A DNA stretch of 64,000 bases, from NCBI RefSeq assembly GCF_002964705.1, contig NZ_PQCD01000033.1, positions 181,757 to 245,756 on the forward strand, given 5' to 3'. Positions 19,063-27,674 of this stretch are shown here, one piece after another (position 1 is the first letter of the stretch; each line of letters opens with the position of its first letter). The translations under genes were made by a program, and so were the position numbers. Origin of the DNA: Pseudoalteromonas sp. T1lg75 (GTDB lineage: Bacteria > Pseudomonadota > Gammaproteobacteria > Enterobacterales > Alteromonadaceae). The notes beneath the pieces were generated by a model. It was not told the origin of the DNA. It ran no database searches and saw nothing but the letters and a program-made list of their open reading frames with translations.

Positions 19063-19485
19063 CTAATATTGGGGGAGTTCGGTCAGAGGACTGTAATCGA
19101 TTTGCAGCTCGACTAAGGTGAGCTCGGGTATGGTTTTCAAACGAGCCATCTCGGTTGCCATATCCTGTGTTGCCTTAGCACTTAGACGATAATTATCGCC
19201 GGCGATATGGGTAATACGGTAGTTGGCGGTTAACTCCTGAATGGGGAGAGCGGTGCTGGAGACGACAAAGTCTCTGCCCACCAATCCGGGTTCACCATTA
19301 CTGAGGTTGTCGATGCGGGTTCCCGGTAGTAATTTTTGCCCTTTCCAGCGGATCTTTTCGCCATTGTTGTCTAAGGTGAAATAAGTCTGTGTAGACGTGT
19401 TCGACTGGGATTCTGACTTACCGGGTTGGTCGCCATGACATGCGGCTAATGTCACAATCATTACTAGCTTTAACAGGGTTCGCAT
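19063..19485 (-). CDS. Putative lipoprotein, unknown function
   Basis: A 140-residue protein that begins MRTLLKLVMIVTLAACHGDQ, a signal peptide with lipobox LAAC, so it is likely anchored in the outer membrane. Its body has beta-rich segments (YFTLDNNGEKIRWKGQK...). No family is recognised. An upstream in-frame ATG at 19554 would put 23 polar residues before the signal and is less likely. The gene runs leftward away from the M36 protease at 19563 and precedes the Omp85-like gene by about 90 bases. Confidence 0.7.
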   Translation of the reverse strand: MRTLLKLVMIVTLAACHGDQPGKSESQSNTSTQTYFTLDNNGEKIRWKGQKLLPGTRIDNLSNGEPGLVGRDFVVSSTALPIQELTANYRITHIAGDNYRLSAKATQDMATEMARLKTIPELTLVELQIDYSPLTELPQY

Positions 19486-19562
19486 TAGCACTGTATCCGT
19501 TCTTTCCGGTGTGGCGTTACTGTTAAGGTAGTTGCATCGGTCTAAAATAGGCAAGGTGCACT

Positions 19563-22500
19563 ATGGCTATACAACGATCTTTTACACCAGTGCGAGAGTC
19601 ATGCCCGGCAGTTTTCTCTGCTCTTTTCATAACGACGTTAAACTTTTCCCCGCTGTGGAGCCTGTCCACGGCGTATGCATCGTCTCAACCGAGTGATTAC
19701 TATGTGGCTCAGTCGCAGCCACCCAAGTTGTTGGCCAAAGAACAACAGCGATTAGCACAGCAACAGACCAAACTTGGTATGTCCTCGCACTTTGATCCCT
19801 TGCTTAACCGAGCCACCTTCGTCTGGGCACCGGCTACATCGGTACTTAACTTCACTGCTCAGGGTTCATTGCAGCAAACGGCCCAGGCGCATATGCAGCG
19901 TTTAAGCGGTATTGCCAACAGTAAGTCGGCTCAGCATCAAGCTGGGCATCAAGCTCAGCATCAAGCTCAGCTCAGTCACTGGCATGATCTGGGGCGGGGT
20001 GCGGTGATCGGACGCTATCGTCAGTATGTGCAAGGTATTGAAGTGTTCAATCGCCACTATAACGTGATGCTGGATCGCCGCGGCGAGTTAGTGGCCAGTT
20101 CGGGTTATTTTGCCGAGGTGCCCAGCGAAGCGCAAAATTTCAGTGCCCTGAGTGCTTTTAGCGATACCTCCACCGCGGTGTACCATGCCTTGCGTCAGCT
20201 AAGTGGGGCGTCGTTGCAGCTTGAATCAACAGGCACGCAACAGGGTTATAACTGGTTTAGAGTACAAAGCCAAAATTCCGATGAGTTCTTTGCCGGAGTG
20301 CGCACCAAGGCGGTATTTTATCCCCTCGACGGTGAGCTGCTGGCGGCGCACTATGTGGAGGTTGAACGGCAAAACCGCCATACCTTGGTGAGCGATTATT
20401 TTGCCTACGTGATTGACAGCGGCTCGAACAAGGTGCTGTTCAAAAAGAACTTACAAAACCATGCCACAGCCTATAACTATCGTGTCTACGCCGATGGGCA
20501 AAACGGTTACCCGATGGAAGGTCCCCATGGAGATGTGATCCCTGCCATGGGGCTGGGGCAGGAAGATGAAACCGTAATTCTTAACGCGAATTTGGTAAGC
20601 CTGAGTTACTACCCGGGGCTTTCCACGGCCGATCCTTGGTTAAGTGACACGGCCACCCGCACTCAGGGCAATAATGTCTATGCCTATGCAGATATTAACG
20701 CGCCCCAGGGGTTTAGCGCTGGAGATCTGAATGCCGAGACTACCTCGGCTTTTACCTTTGATTATGTGCTGGACCCGGATTTATCTTCCAGCGCTGAGGT
20801 CAATGTCAAGGCCGCGGTGGTGAACCTCTTCTATATGAATAACTTCTTGCACGACTTCTTCTACGACCTAGGCTTTGATGAAAGTGCCGGAGTGGCGCAG
20901 CTGAGCAACTATGGTCGCGGTGGTGTGGAGGGCGACCCGATTAACGCCGAAGCCCAGGACTACAGCGGGATGAACAATGCCAACATGGCAACTCCGGCGG
21001 ATGGAGCCAGTCCGCGCATGCAAATGTTTGTGTTTGACTCCAAAGATGCCAGGGTGGGTGAAGACTATGGGGTGATAGGCCCCAATGGCCTTTTAACCTC
21101 GACACAGCGTTCGCAATTTGGCCCGGATGTCTTTGATATCAGCGGTGAGCTGGTGCGCTATAACGATGGCAACGATATGGACTCCGCTAGCGTCTATGAC
21201 GGCTGTGAAGTGCCTCTCGACCCCAGCCTACTGGTGGGCAAGGTGGCCATTATCGAACGCGGCACGTGCACCTTTGTGACCAAGGTGAAAAACGCCCAGG
21301 ATGCCGGCGCGCTGGCGGCACTGATCACGAATAATGTTGATGATGGGACTGCGGCGCCCATGGGCGGTGTCGATGGCAGCATCAGCATAGGCAACATGGG
21401 GCTCAATTTCGCTGATGGGCAGATGCTCTACAATGCCTTGGATGGCGGCGCGGTAAATGTGCGCCTGTTTAATACCAACCCGCTTAAGGACGGCACCTTT
21501 GATAACGGCATTATTGCGCACGAATGGGGGCACTATATGAGCAACCGTCTGGTGGGGAATGGCAGCGGTTTGGTGAACTTTCAGGGGCGGGCTTTGGGAG
21601 AGGGCTGGAGCGACTTTCATTCGCTGTTGTTTATCGCCAAGGAAGAAGATGCGGCCATTGCGGGTAATAGCGATTTTACCAAGCCCTATGCGACCGGCAC
21701 CTATGTGGAAGATTTTTACTTTGGGATCCGCCGAGTACCCTTCACTCCGAATCAGACTATCAACCCCCTTAATTTTAGACATATTAGCGAAGGTGCCGGT
21801 GGCGATGTCGGTCTGCCGCCAACCTCAGTGGCCTCGCCCCATGGCCCTGGTGAGCTTTGGGTATCGGTGTTATGGGATTCTTATGTAGCACTCATTAACC
21901 ATCATGGTTTTGCCCAGGCGCAACAGCGGATGGCCCGTTACCTGGTGGGCGGTTACAAGATGACCCCGGTTGCTCCGTTGTACACCGAGGCACGGGATGC
22001 GCTGCTCGCTACCATAGCCGCCGAAGATATGACCGACTACCGCTTGGTATTGGCCGCCTTTGCTAAGCGCGGTCTGGGCTTAGGAGCACAGTCGCCCGAG
22101 CGTTACAGCACTAATCTAACTGGTGTGGTGGAGTCATACGAAACGGAATTGGCGGCCTTTGCCGTTGAGGAGGTGAAACTCGATGCCGACAGCGATCTGT
22201 ATTGTAGCCAGGATGGCTTTTTAGACGTAGGAGAGCGCGGTAGTATCAGCGTACAGATCTTCAATACCGGTAGTGAAACCCTGACCAATGTGCCGGTGCA
22301 ATTTACTGTGTTATCTGCCCAAGGCGTCAACCTTGGCAATGGCGGCAACAGCACGGTGGCTGAAATAGCACCCTTCGCATCGGCCCGGAGTGAGCCCATC
22401 AGTATCTATTTGCTCAATGCCGATGTGGCCAGCGAGCTTGAGATTGAGGTGAGTTTTCCCGAGCAAAGTATCGGCGACGATATCGTCGAGCCGCAGTCAA

Positions 22501-23576
22501 TAACGGCTAAATTTACGGTCAACTTTAGCTTTACTGACGCGCCGCTTGTTAACGCCAGCCAAGGCGATGATATGGAAAAGGCGGTGCTCAGTCGGGCCAA
22601 TTTGCCTTTGCACTTGCTTAAGTCAGACCCCCGCGCAGAAAACACCTTGCGTTTTGATAACTCGGAACAAATCGCGCTCTTTGAGCAAAGTGGTTTTGAG
22701 CTGGGAGAGCAGGCGTTGTTCCTCAATAACAATGGCTATGAGTCCGATGTGGCGCTTACCACAAGGCCCTTTATGGCGGCAACGCAATCCGAACTCAGGG
22801 TGTCCTTTTGGCATTACTATGTTTTGGAGGAGTTGTGGGATGGTGCCGTGCTTGAAATTAGGGTAGATGATGGTGACTGGCAAGACGTGACTGAGGTCGG
22901 CGGTCAATTTAGCGTCGGCTACGATGCTAAGCTCAATGAAAGCCCAACGCAATCTTTGCAGTTGCGCAACGCCTACACGGGCCGCAATAGCAGCGCCGGC
23001 GTTTTAGGTAATAAAGAGGAGGTAAGCTTTGGTAGCTTGTTAGCCGGTAGACAGGTGCAATTTCGTTTTCGTCTCAGCACCGATGTTAACGTCAAGGATA
23101 TTGGCTGGTGGATAGACAACCTTAGCATTGAAGGTATGGCCAGCGGCGCCTTTTATCAATTAAGCGCCCCGGATGAGGGCCGCTGTGACAACCGCGCTCC
23201 CACCTTAGCGGAGTTGACGGCACAAACCGTGGATGAGGGCGAGGAGGTGACCTTAACCGCTCAGGCCGAGGATGTCGACGGCGATACCCTTAGTTATCAG
23301 TGGCGGCAAACACAAGGGCCCAGTGTGACCCTCAGTGGCGCGCAAACGGCTACTATGAGCTTTACCGCGCCACAAGTGAGTAGTCAGCAGCAGTTGCATT
23401 TTACCCTGAGCGTCAATGACGGCGCGTTAAGTGCCGAGCAAAGTGTGGTGGTGACGGTTAACAATGTGGTTGCTCCACCACCGGCGCCAGAGCCGAGTTC
23501 TGGTGGTGGGGGAGGTTCTGTTGGTTGGCTTACGCTGATCTTGCTCGCAGCGATTCGGGTGTTGCGAAAGAACTAA
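19563..23576 (+). CDS. Secreted M36 (fungalysin-type) metalloprotease with PA and Ig-like domains and C-terminal sorting tail
   Basis: A 1337-residue secreted zinc endopeptidase. A long signal region precedes an FTP-like propeptide (residues about 60-280). The catalytic zinc motif is HEWGH (His653, Glu654, His657), and the third ligand is Glu680 in GEGWSDF. A PA domain is inserted near residues 510-640. The second half has adhesion-type modules, ending in a PKD/Ig-like domain near residues 1215-1300 with DVDGDTLSYQW. The last residues, a Gly-rich linker (SSGGGGGS), a hydrophobic helix and RVLRKN, form a GlyGly-CTERM-like signal. A short 12-base tandem repeat encodes AQHQAGHQAQHQAQ near residue 125. 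AAGG lies before the ATG, and a strong terminator follows the stop. Confidence 0.93.
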   Translation: MAIQRSFTPVRESCPAVFSALFITTLNFSPLWSLSTAYASSQPSDYYVAQSQPPKLLAKEQQRLAQQQTKLGMSSHFDPLLNRATFVWAPATSVLNFTAQGSLQQTAQAHMQRLSGIANSKSAQHQAGHQAQHQAQLSHWHDLGRGAVIGRYRQYVQGIEVFNRHYNVMLDRRGELVASSGYFAEVPSEAQNFSALSAFSDTSTAVYHALRQLSGASLQLESTGTQQGYNWFRVQSQNSDEFFAGVRTKAVFYPLDGELLAAHYVEVERQNRHTLVSDYFAYVIDSGSNKVLFKKNLQNHATAYNYRVYADGQNGYPMEGPHGDVIPAMGLGQEDETVILNANLVSLSYYPGLSTADPWLSDTATRTQGNNVYAYADINAPQGFSAGDLNAETTSAFTFDYVLDPDLSSSAEVNVKAAVVNLFYMNNFLHDFFYDLGFDESAGVAQLSNYGRGGVEGDPINAEAQDYSGMNNANMATPADGASPRMQMFVFDSKDARVGEDYGVIGPNGLLTSTQRSQFGPDVFDISGELVRYNDGNDMDSASVYDGCEVPLDPSLLVGKVAIIERGTCTFVTKVKNAQDAGALAALITNNVDDGTAAPMGGVDGSISIGNMGLNFADGQMLYNALDGGAVNVRLFNTNPLKDGTFDNGIIAHEWGHYMSNRLVGNGSGLVNFQGRALGEGWSDFHSLLFIAKEEDAAIAGNSDFTKPYATGTYVEDFYFGIRRVPFTPNQTINPLNFRHISEGAGGDVGLPPTSVASPHGPGELWVSVLWDSYVALINHHGFAQAQQRMARYLVGGYKMTPVAPLYTEARDALLATIAAEDMTDYRLVLAAFAKRGLGLGAQSPERYSTNLTGVVESYETELAAFAVEEVKLDADSDLYCSQDGFLDVGERGSISVQIFNTGSETLTNVPVQFTVLSAQGVNLGNGGNSTVAEIAPFASARSEPISIYLLNADVASELEIEVSFPEQSIGDDIVEPQSITAKFTVNFSFTDAPLVNASQGDDMEKAVLSRANLPLHLLKSDPRAENTLRFDNSEQIALFEQSGFELGEQALFLNNNGYESDVALTTRPFMAATQSELRVSFWHYYVLEELWDGAVLEIRVDDGDWQDVTEVGGQFSVGYDAKLNESPTQSLQLRNAYTGRNSSAGVLGNKEEVSFGSLLAGRQVQFRFRLSTDVNVKDIGWWIDNLSIEGMASGAFYQLSAPDEGRCDNRAPTLAELTAQTVDEGEEVTLTAQAEDVDGDTLSYQWRQTQGPSVTLSGAQTATMSFTAPQVSSQQQLHFTLSVNDGALSAEQSVVVTVNNVVAPPPAPEPSSGGGGGSVGWLTLILLAAIRVLRKN
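19931..19972 (+). repeat. Short in-frame tandem repeat in the M36 protease propeptide
   Basis: Three and a half units of about 12 bases (CAGCATCAAGCT with changes) encode alternating Gln-His-Gln-Ala residues. In-frame length variation would not break the gene. Confidence 0.8.
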
Positions 23577-23581
23577 AGGAG

Positions 23582-23607
23582 AAGGCCGCATTAAATGCGG
23601 CCTTTTT
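23582..23607 (+). terminator. Intrinsic terminator of the M36 protease gene
   Basis: AAGGCCGCA at 23582-23590 and TGCGGCCTT at 23596-23604 form a perfect 9-bp stem, followed by T to 23607. It starts 5 bases after the stop codon. Confidence 0.92.
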
Positions 23608-23646
23608 GATGCTTGCTGAGTCCTGTTCGCAGCGGATCAAGTGCAA

Positions 23647-24609
23647 TTAGAGGTAAAGCTGGATGATTTCGCGATTCCACAAGCCTTCTTTAGAACCATC
23701 GCTTTGCAGCACTTCGTTTTGCTTTTGCAAATAGCTATAGGTCACCGTGTTGCCGATATCGCCCAAGGCCTTTAGGGCCATGGCGCGATCCGACCAGGAG
23801 CCGGTGCCTTCATACAAATCTATTAACAACTGGACACTGTCATTGTCCTTCATATTGCCCAAAGACGAGATGGCGGCGAGACGAACATATTCATCCTCAG
23901 ATTTAACCAGTTCGCGCAAATAAGGCAGGGCAATTGGGTTATTACTGAAGCCAAGCTCATACACATCCAGGTAGTTGGCTTTAACGCCGGCACCCTTAAT
24001 GCTGTCGATCAGGGTCTGGGTTTTTTCATCGGACAACTTACCGCCCATAAGCTGCTGATTGATTTTTGCGCTTAATTCTTTAACCACTAAGCTCATGGGT
24101 TCATTGAGCGTTGGCTCAATAATTTCGTCAAAGCTCCACACCGGTACCTTGCCACGCTTTACATACACGGCCACCGGGTAACTGCCTTTTGTCGTCTCCA
24201 GTTTGCCTTTGAGCATGGTGAAGGTAATAAAAGGAGTAAAGCCATTGGTTCTATGATTGCGCATATTAAAACGCAAGATCTCTAACTTGTTGTCGCCCTC
24301 ACCTAAGGTGATGGGCAAATCACGGGCGGCAAATTCTTCGGCTAAATGTGCCTCGAGGAACTCCACTTGCTTGAGTACCTTGCCTTCATACATCAAGGCG
24401 CTGGGCAAAATACCCGAGGTGAAGGGCGCGCTTTTATCGCTGCGCTGGTCGACCACCTGTATTTTTTGCTGGTTGGTCTGAGCCGTCGCCTCATAGGCAT
24501 TTGGCGAAGGTTGTGGCTTACTCAGCTTGTATGAGCTGGGCGCACAGCCTTGAAGTAAAAGAGAGCAGGAAAGTGCAACTGTTATTGTTATTGTTTTCAT
24601 TGTAAACAT
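23647..24609 (-). CDS. Lipoprotein with C-terminal HEAT-like repeats
   Basis: A 320-residue lipoprotein with signal peptide and lipobox LLQGC. The N-terminal two-thirds resembles no family I can name and includes beta-rich parts (TPFITFTMLKGKLE, YPVAVYVKRGKVPVWSF). The C-terminal third has HEAT-like helices such as EDEYVRLAAISSLGNMKD and WSDRAMALKALGDIGN. The start is uncertain between ATGs at 24612, 24609 and 24600; the AGGG upstream best fits 24609. It is probably a periplasm-facing outer-membrane lipoprotein and is monocistronic. The gene diverges from the operon that starts at 24874. Confidence 0.75.
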   Translation of the reverse strand: MFTMKTITITVALSCSLLLQGCAPSSYKLSKPQPSPNAYEATAQTNQQKIQVVDQRSDKSAPFTSGILPSALMYEGKVLKQVEFLEAHLAEEFAARDLPITLGEGDNKLEILRFNMRNHRTNGFTPFITFTMLKGKLETTKGSYPVAVYVKRGKVPVWSFDEIIEPTLNEPMSLVVKELSAKINQQLMGGKLSDEKTQTLIDSIKGAGVKANYLDVYELGFSNNPIALPYLRELVKSEDEYVRLAAISSLGNMKDNDSVQLLIDLYEGTGSWSDRAMALKALGDIGNTVTYSYLQKQNEVLQSDGSKEGLWNREIIQLYL

Positions 24610-24807
24610 CATAGGCCCTTCAATTTGCTTAATAATTAGCCGCATGAAAATAGCAAACCGCTGAATCTAAAGCAACGAGTTTGTTACCAAGATGTAAACT
24701 AAAATTTTGTGAATACCGGAATAAAAGGGTGTCAGCGCTCGTCAATGGCTGTGCACGGTAAGCGCGTGCAGGCGCAGCAAATTAATTATTTTCTCTTTTT
24801 TAAGTTT

Positions 24808-24824
24808 CTTAAGACTTTCTTAAG
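24808..24824 (+). promoter_or_regulatory. PmrA/BasR-type response-regulator box upstream of the ten-gene operon
   Basis: CTTAAG at 24808-24813, five bases (ACTTT), then CTTAAG at 24819-24824. This exactly fits the direct-repeat consensus (C/T)TTAA(G/T)-N5-(C/T)TTAA(G/T) known for PmrA/BasR-type OmpR regulators. A possible -10, TAAATT at 24835-24840, lies 10 bases downstream, so the second half-site overlaps the -35 position, as expected for activation. The ATG is at 24874. A further TTTAAG at 24799-24804 is off-phase. Confidence 0.65.
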
Positions 24825-24873
24825 TTTCGCTTTCTAAATTGATTCCATCGCCTCATCTTCAGTAGGGTTTGCT

Positions 24874-25560
24874 ATGGAATCTTTATCGCTCAGCTACGGC
24901 ACAATGCAGTCGCAATATCTGTTACCCGAGCCCGCATCTATCGCTCAGGGTTATTTTGTTGCCAATTCAGAGCAGCCCATCCATCGTAGTTTGGCGACCC
25001 GTATTCAAGCGGGGTTTGCCAAGCATTATGGCGCCGATGTGCAGGAGTTTATGCCGCTGTTGGCCTGTCTTGGTTACTCCGAGCAGCGCTATTGCTGTTT
25101 TGGTTTGCGCAGTGCCAGCCAGCCTTTGTTTATTAACCAATATTTGGATCAGCCACTGGCCGAGCACCTGCAGCAATGGCAATGCCTGCCGTCTGACTGT
25201 ATCGAGCTGGGTAATTTGGTGTCCACCCACAGTCAGGCAACGCTGGCACACTTTGTCGTTTTGGCAAAAGCGCTGCAACGAGCCGATAAGCGCAAGCTGG
25301 TATTTTGTGCCACCGCTCATATTCGTAACCTGCTTACTCGCATTGGTGCGCCCTTCGAGGTACTTGGCGATGCCAAGCCGGAGCGCCTGGCAGATTGCGG
25401 ACTGAGTTGGGGCAGTTATTACACCAATACACCTCAGGTCTGTGTGGTGGATGTGGCGCAGGTTTGTAAGCATGTGGATAGCACCGACACCCTGTCCTAT
25501 TTTGCCAAGTCCTATCAGAATGATATCGCTAATCTGGCCGTTGAGGTGACGCATTTATGA
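24874..25560 (+). CDS. Thermostable-hemolysin-family protein (GNAT-like)
   Basis: A 228-residue protein of the thermostable hemolysin family first named from Vibrio delta-VPH, which is structurally related to acyltransferases and autoinducer synthases. Characteristic segments are LACLGYSEQRYCCFGLR, the PLFINQYLDQPLAEHL block, ELGNLVSTHSQATL and the late WGSYYTNTPQVCVVDV. It has no signal peptide, so a cytoplasmic enzyme is more likely than a secreted toxin. It is first in the operon and overlaps the ligase gene by four bases (ATGA). Its neighbours are an acyl-activating ligase, an oxidase-like and a reductase-like protein, so I infer an acyl-transfer step. Hemolytic activity should not be assumed from the name. 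Confidence 0.85.
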   Translation: MESLSLSYGTMQSQYLLPEPASIAQGYFVANSEQPIHRSLATRIQAGFAKHYGADVQEFMPLLACLGYSEQRYCCFGLRSASQPLFINQYLDQPLAEHLQQWQCLPSDCIELGNLVSTHSQATLAHFVVLAKALQRADKRKLVFCATAHIRNLLTRIGAPFEVLGDAKPERLADCGLSWGSYYTNTPQVCVVDVAQVCKHVDSTDTLSYFAKSYQNDIANLAVEVTHL

Positions 25561-26978
25561 TGGCCGAATTAACCCGTCTTTGGCACGGCCAGGTGGTCGG
25601 TGAGCAACAGCACATGGATGCAGCGCAGTTTTGGCAGCAAGTCGAGCGCCTGGCTACGCACCTAAAGGACATGCAGTTAAGCTGTGTGGCGGTGGAGCTG
25701 GATAATGGTCTGCCCTGGCTGGTGGTTGATTTTGCCCTGATGCAGGCAGGCATAGTGTCCTTGCCTTTGCCAGCCTTCTTTTCGCCCGAGCAACGCCAGT
25801 TTGCCCTGGATAAGGCGCGTCCCGAACTTATTATCGGCGCCGCCGACCAGACAAAAAACGCCGCACAGAGCTGGACTATTGGCAGTGAAAGCATTGCCCT
25901 GCAACCGAGTAATCTGGCGGCTCCCGAGCAAGCAGTGCCCCAAGGCACGCAAAAAATTACCTTTACCTCAGGGTCTACCGGACAACCCAAGGGAGTGTGC
26001 CTGTCCACGGCGCATATGTTTGAGGTCGCCGCGTCCTTGGTCAGTCGCACCGCGGTGGATGCGCCCAAGCATTTATGTCTGTTGCCCTTGCCCGTGTTGC
26101 TTGAAAACGTAGCCGGGGTTTATGCGCCCATGTTGGCCGGTGGCGATATTTATGTGCCTTCGCTGACAAGCTTAGGCTTCGACGGCGCCCGGTTAACTAC
26201 CCCACAAAAGCTCTTGGCCACCATTAGCGAGGTAGAGCCCAATACCCTGATTTTGGTGCCGGAATTATTAAAGGCCCTGGTGCAAGCCTGCGCTTCGGGT
26301 TGGCAGGCACCCAGTTCCTTAACCTTTATAGCCGTCGGTGGTGCCAAGGTTGCGCCTCAGTTAATTGCACGCGCCCATGATCTGGGTCTGCCCGTGTATC
26401 AGGGCTATGGCTTGTCTGAGGCCGGCTCGGTGGTGAGTTTAGCTACGGCTGACGGCGCCGGTGTGGGCGAGCCATTGGCGCATGTTCGTTATGAAATCCG
26501 CGATGATGAAATGATCATCAAGGCACCGAACTTCCTTGGTTACCTTGGCGAGCCAAACACCCAGCCACAAGGCTTCGCCACCGGCGACCTGGTGCGCATG
26601 GACAATGGCGAGTTGCATATTCTTGGTCGTAAAAAGAACCAGCTTATTCTGAGCACCGGGCGCAATATTTCCCCGGAGTGGCCCGAGTCGCTCTTGCTTA
26701 GCCATGGGCCCATATTGCAAGCAGTGGTGGTAGGTGAAGGTCAGGCTTTTTTGAGCGCCCTTATTTATTGTCATGAGGCCGTCGATGACGCCCAGCTAGA
26801 GGCGCTTATCGACGCCACTAATGCGCAACTGCCCGAGTATGCGCAAATTGTTAATACCCTGCGCTTAAGTGCGCCGCTCAGTGCTGCCGAGGGCTTGCTC
26901 AGTGCCAATCAAAGGCCCAAGCGCCCGGCTATCAATGCGCATTTTTCACAACAAATTTCTCAGTTATATCAGGAGTAG
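25557..26978 (+). CDS. AMP-binding adenylate-forming ligase (acyl-CoA synthetase-like)
   Basis: A 473-residue ANL-superfamily enzyme that activates a carboxylic acid as acyl-adenylate. The P-loop TFTSGSTGQPKGV is at residues about 135-147. YQGYGLSEAG (A5), FATGDLVRM (A7) and ILGRKKNQLILSTGRNISPEW (A8 hinge region) are all recognisable. The end carries QRPKR, where the A10 lysine would be expected. It is somewhat shorter than typical 500-550 residue fatty-acyl ligases. Whether CoA, an ACP or the GNAT-like partner accepts the acyl group is unknown. It is translationally coupled to the upstream gene (ATGA overlap) and six bases precede the HDO-like gene. Confidence 0.88.
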   Translation: MMAELTRLWHGQVVGEQQHMDAAQFWQQVERLATHLKDMQLSCVAVELDNGLPWLVVDFALMQAGIVSLPLPAFFSPEQRQFALDKARPELIIGAADQTKNAAQSWTIGSESIALQPSNLAAPEQAVPQGTQKITFTSGSTGQPKGVCLSTAHMFEVAASLVSRTAVDAPKHLCLLPLPVLLENVAGVYAPMLAGGDIYVPSLTSLGFDGARLTTPQKLLATISEVEPNTLILVPELLKALVQACASGWQAPSSLTFIAVGGAKVAPQLIARAHDLGLPVYQGYGLSEAGSVVSLATADGAGVGEPLAHVRYEIRDDEMIIKAPNFLGYLGEPNTQPQGFATGDLVRMDNGELHILGRKKNQLILSTGRNISPEWPESLLLSHGPILQAVVVGEGQAFLSALIYCHEAVDDAQLEALIDATNAQLPEYAQIVNTLRLSAPLSAAEGLLSANQRPKRPAINAHFSQQISQLYQE

Positions 26979-26984
26979 TCCGCT

Positions 26985-27674
26985 ATGTTATTTTTCCAAA
27001 AACTGGTCGAACAAACCGAACAAGAGCGTCAATACCTGTTGTCTGCCGAGGTGATCCAAAAGGCGTTGGCCGGCCAGGTCAGCGTGGACCTTTATGTGGC
27101 CTTTTTACAACAAGCCTTTCATCACGTTAAACACACCATCCCACTCTTGATGGCCTGTGGCGCCCGCATTAGCAGCGAGCAGGAATGGTTACGCGACGCC
27201 ATCGCCGAATACATAGAAGAAGAGCTGGGACACCAGGAATGGGTGCTCAATGACATCAAGGCCTGTGGTTTTGATAAAGAGCAGGCCCGTTACAGCGAGC
27301 CCAATTTTGCCACCGAGATGATGGTCAGCTATGCCTACGACAGCATAGCGCGTATTTCGCCGCTCAGTTTCTTCGGCATGGTCCATGTGCTTGAAGGCAC
27401 GTCCATTGCGCTGGCCGACAATGCCGCCGACACCATACGCACTAAGCTGGGGCTGCCAAAAAAAGCCTTTAGCTATCTCACCTCCCATGGTGCCTTGGAT
27501 ATAGAGCATGTGAAGTTCTTCCAGGGGCTGATGGACCGTATTACCGACGAGCAGGAACAGCAGGTGATAGTGAATGCGGCGAAGCGTTTTTATCGTCTCT
27601 ACGGCGACATGTTCCGCACCCTGGATACTAACCATGGCCTGGCGCCCCTGAGCGAAGAGGTGGAGGCGTTATGA
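26985..27674 (+). CDS. Heme-oxygenase-like diiron oxidase (HDO-like, TenA/iron-containing redox enzyme family)
   Basis: A 229-residue all-helical protein. Its probable metal ligands are His83 (in EEELGHQEW), Glu137 (in HVLEGTS) and the triplet His168-x3-Asp172-x2-His175. The last spacing is the one known for HDO enzymes such as SznF and CADD, and the His83-Glu137 distance (54) also fits. An acidic cluster at 75-80 could supply another ligand. The first-helix Glu of the classical site is not obvious (Gln42, His46, His47 and His50 lie there), which may mean a variant site. HDOs carry out N- or C-oxidation or C-C cleavage on amino or fatty acids. It is followed by the SDR gene with an ATGA overlap. 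Confidence 0.8.
   Translation: MLFFQKLVEQTEQERQYLLSAEVIQKALAGQVSVDLYVAFLQQAFHHVKHTIPLLMACGARISSEQEWLRDAIAEYIEEELGHQEWVLNDIKACGFDKEQARYSEPNFATEMMVSYAYDSIARISPLSFFGMVHVLEGTSIALADNAADTIRTKLGLPKKAFSYLTSHGALDIEHVKFFQGLMDRITDEQEQQVIVNAAKRFYRLYGDMFRTLDTNHGLAPLSEEVEAL

Noticed and set aside
24967..25554. Leftward 195-codon frame opposite the hemolysin-family gene
   Set aside because: It shares the locus with a gene supported by family motifs and operon overlaps, and has no recognisable features of its own.
24874..25560. Calling the first operon gene a secreted hemolysin toxin
   Set aside because: No signal peptide is present and the fold and neighbours fit an acyltransferase-like enzyme better; the family name is historical.
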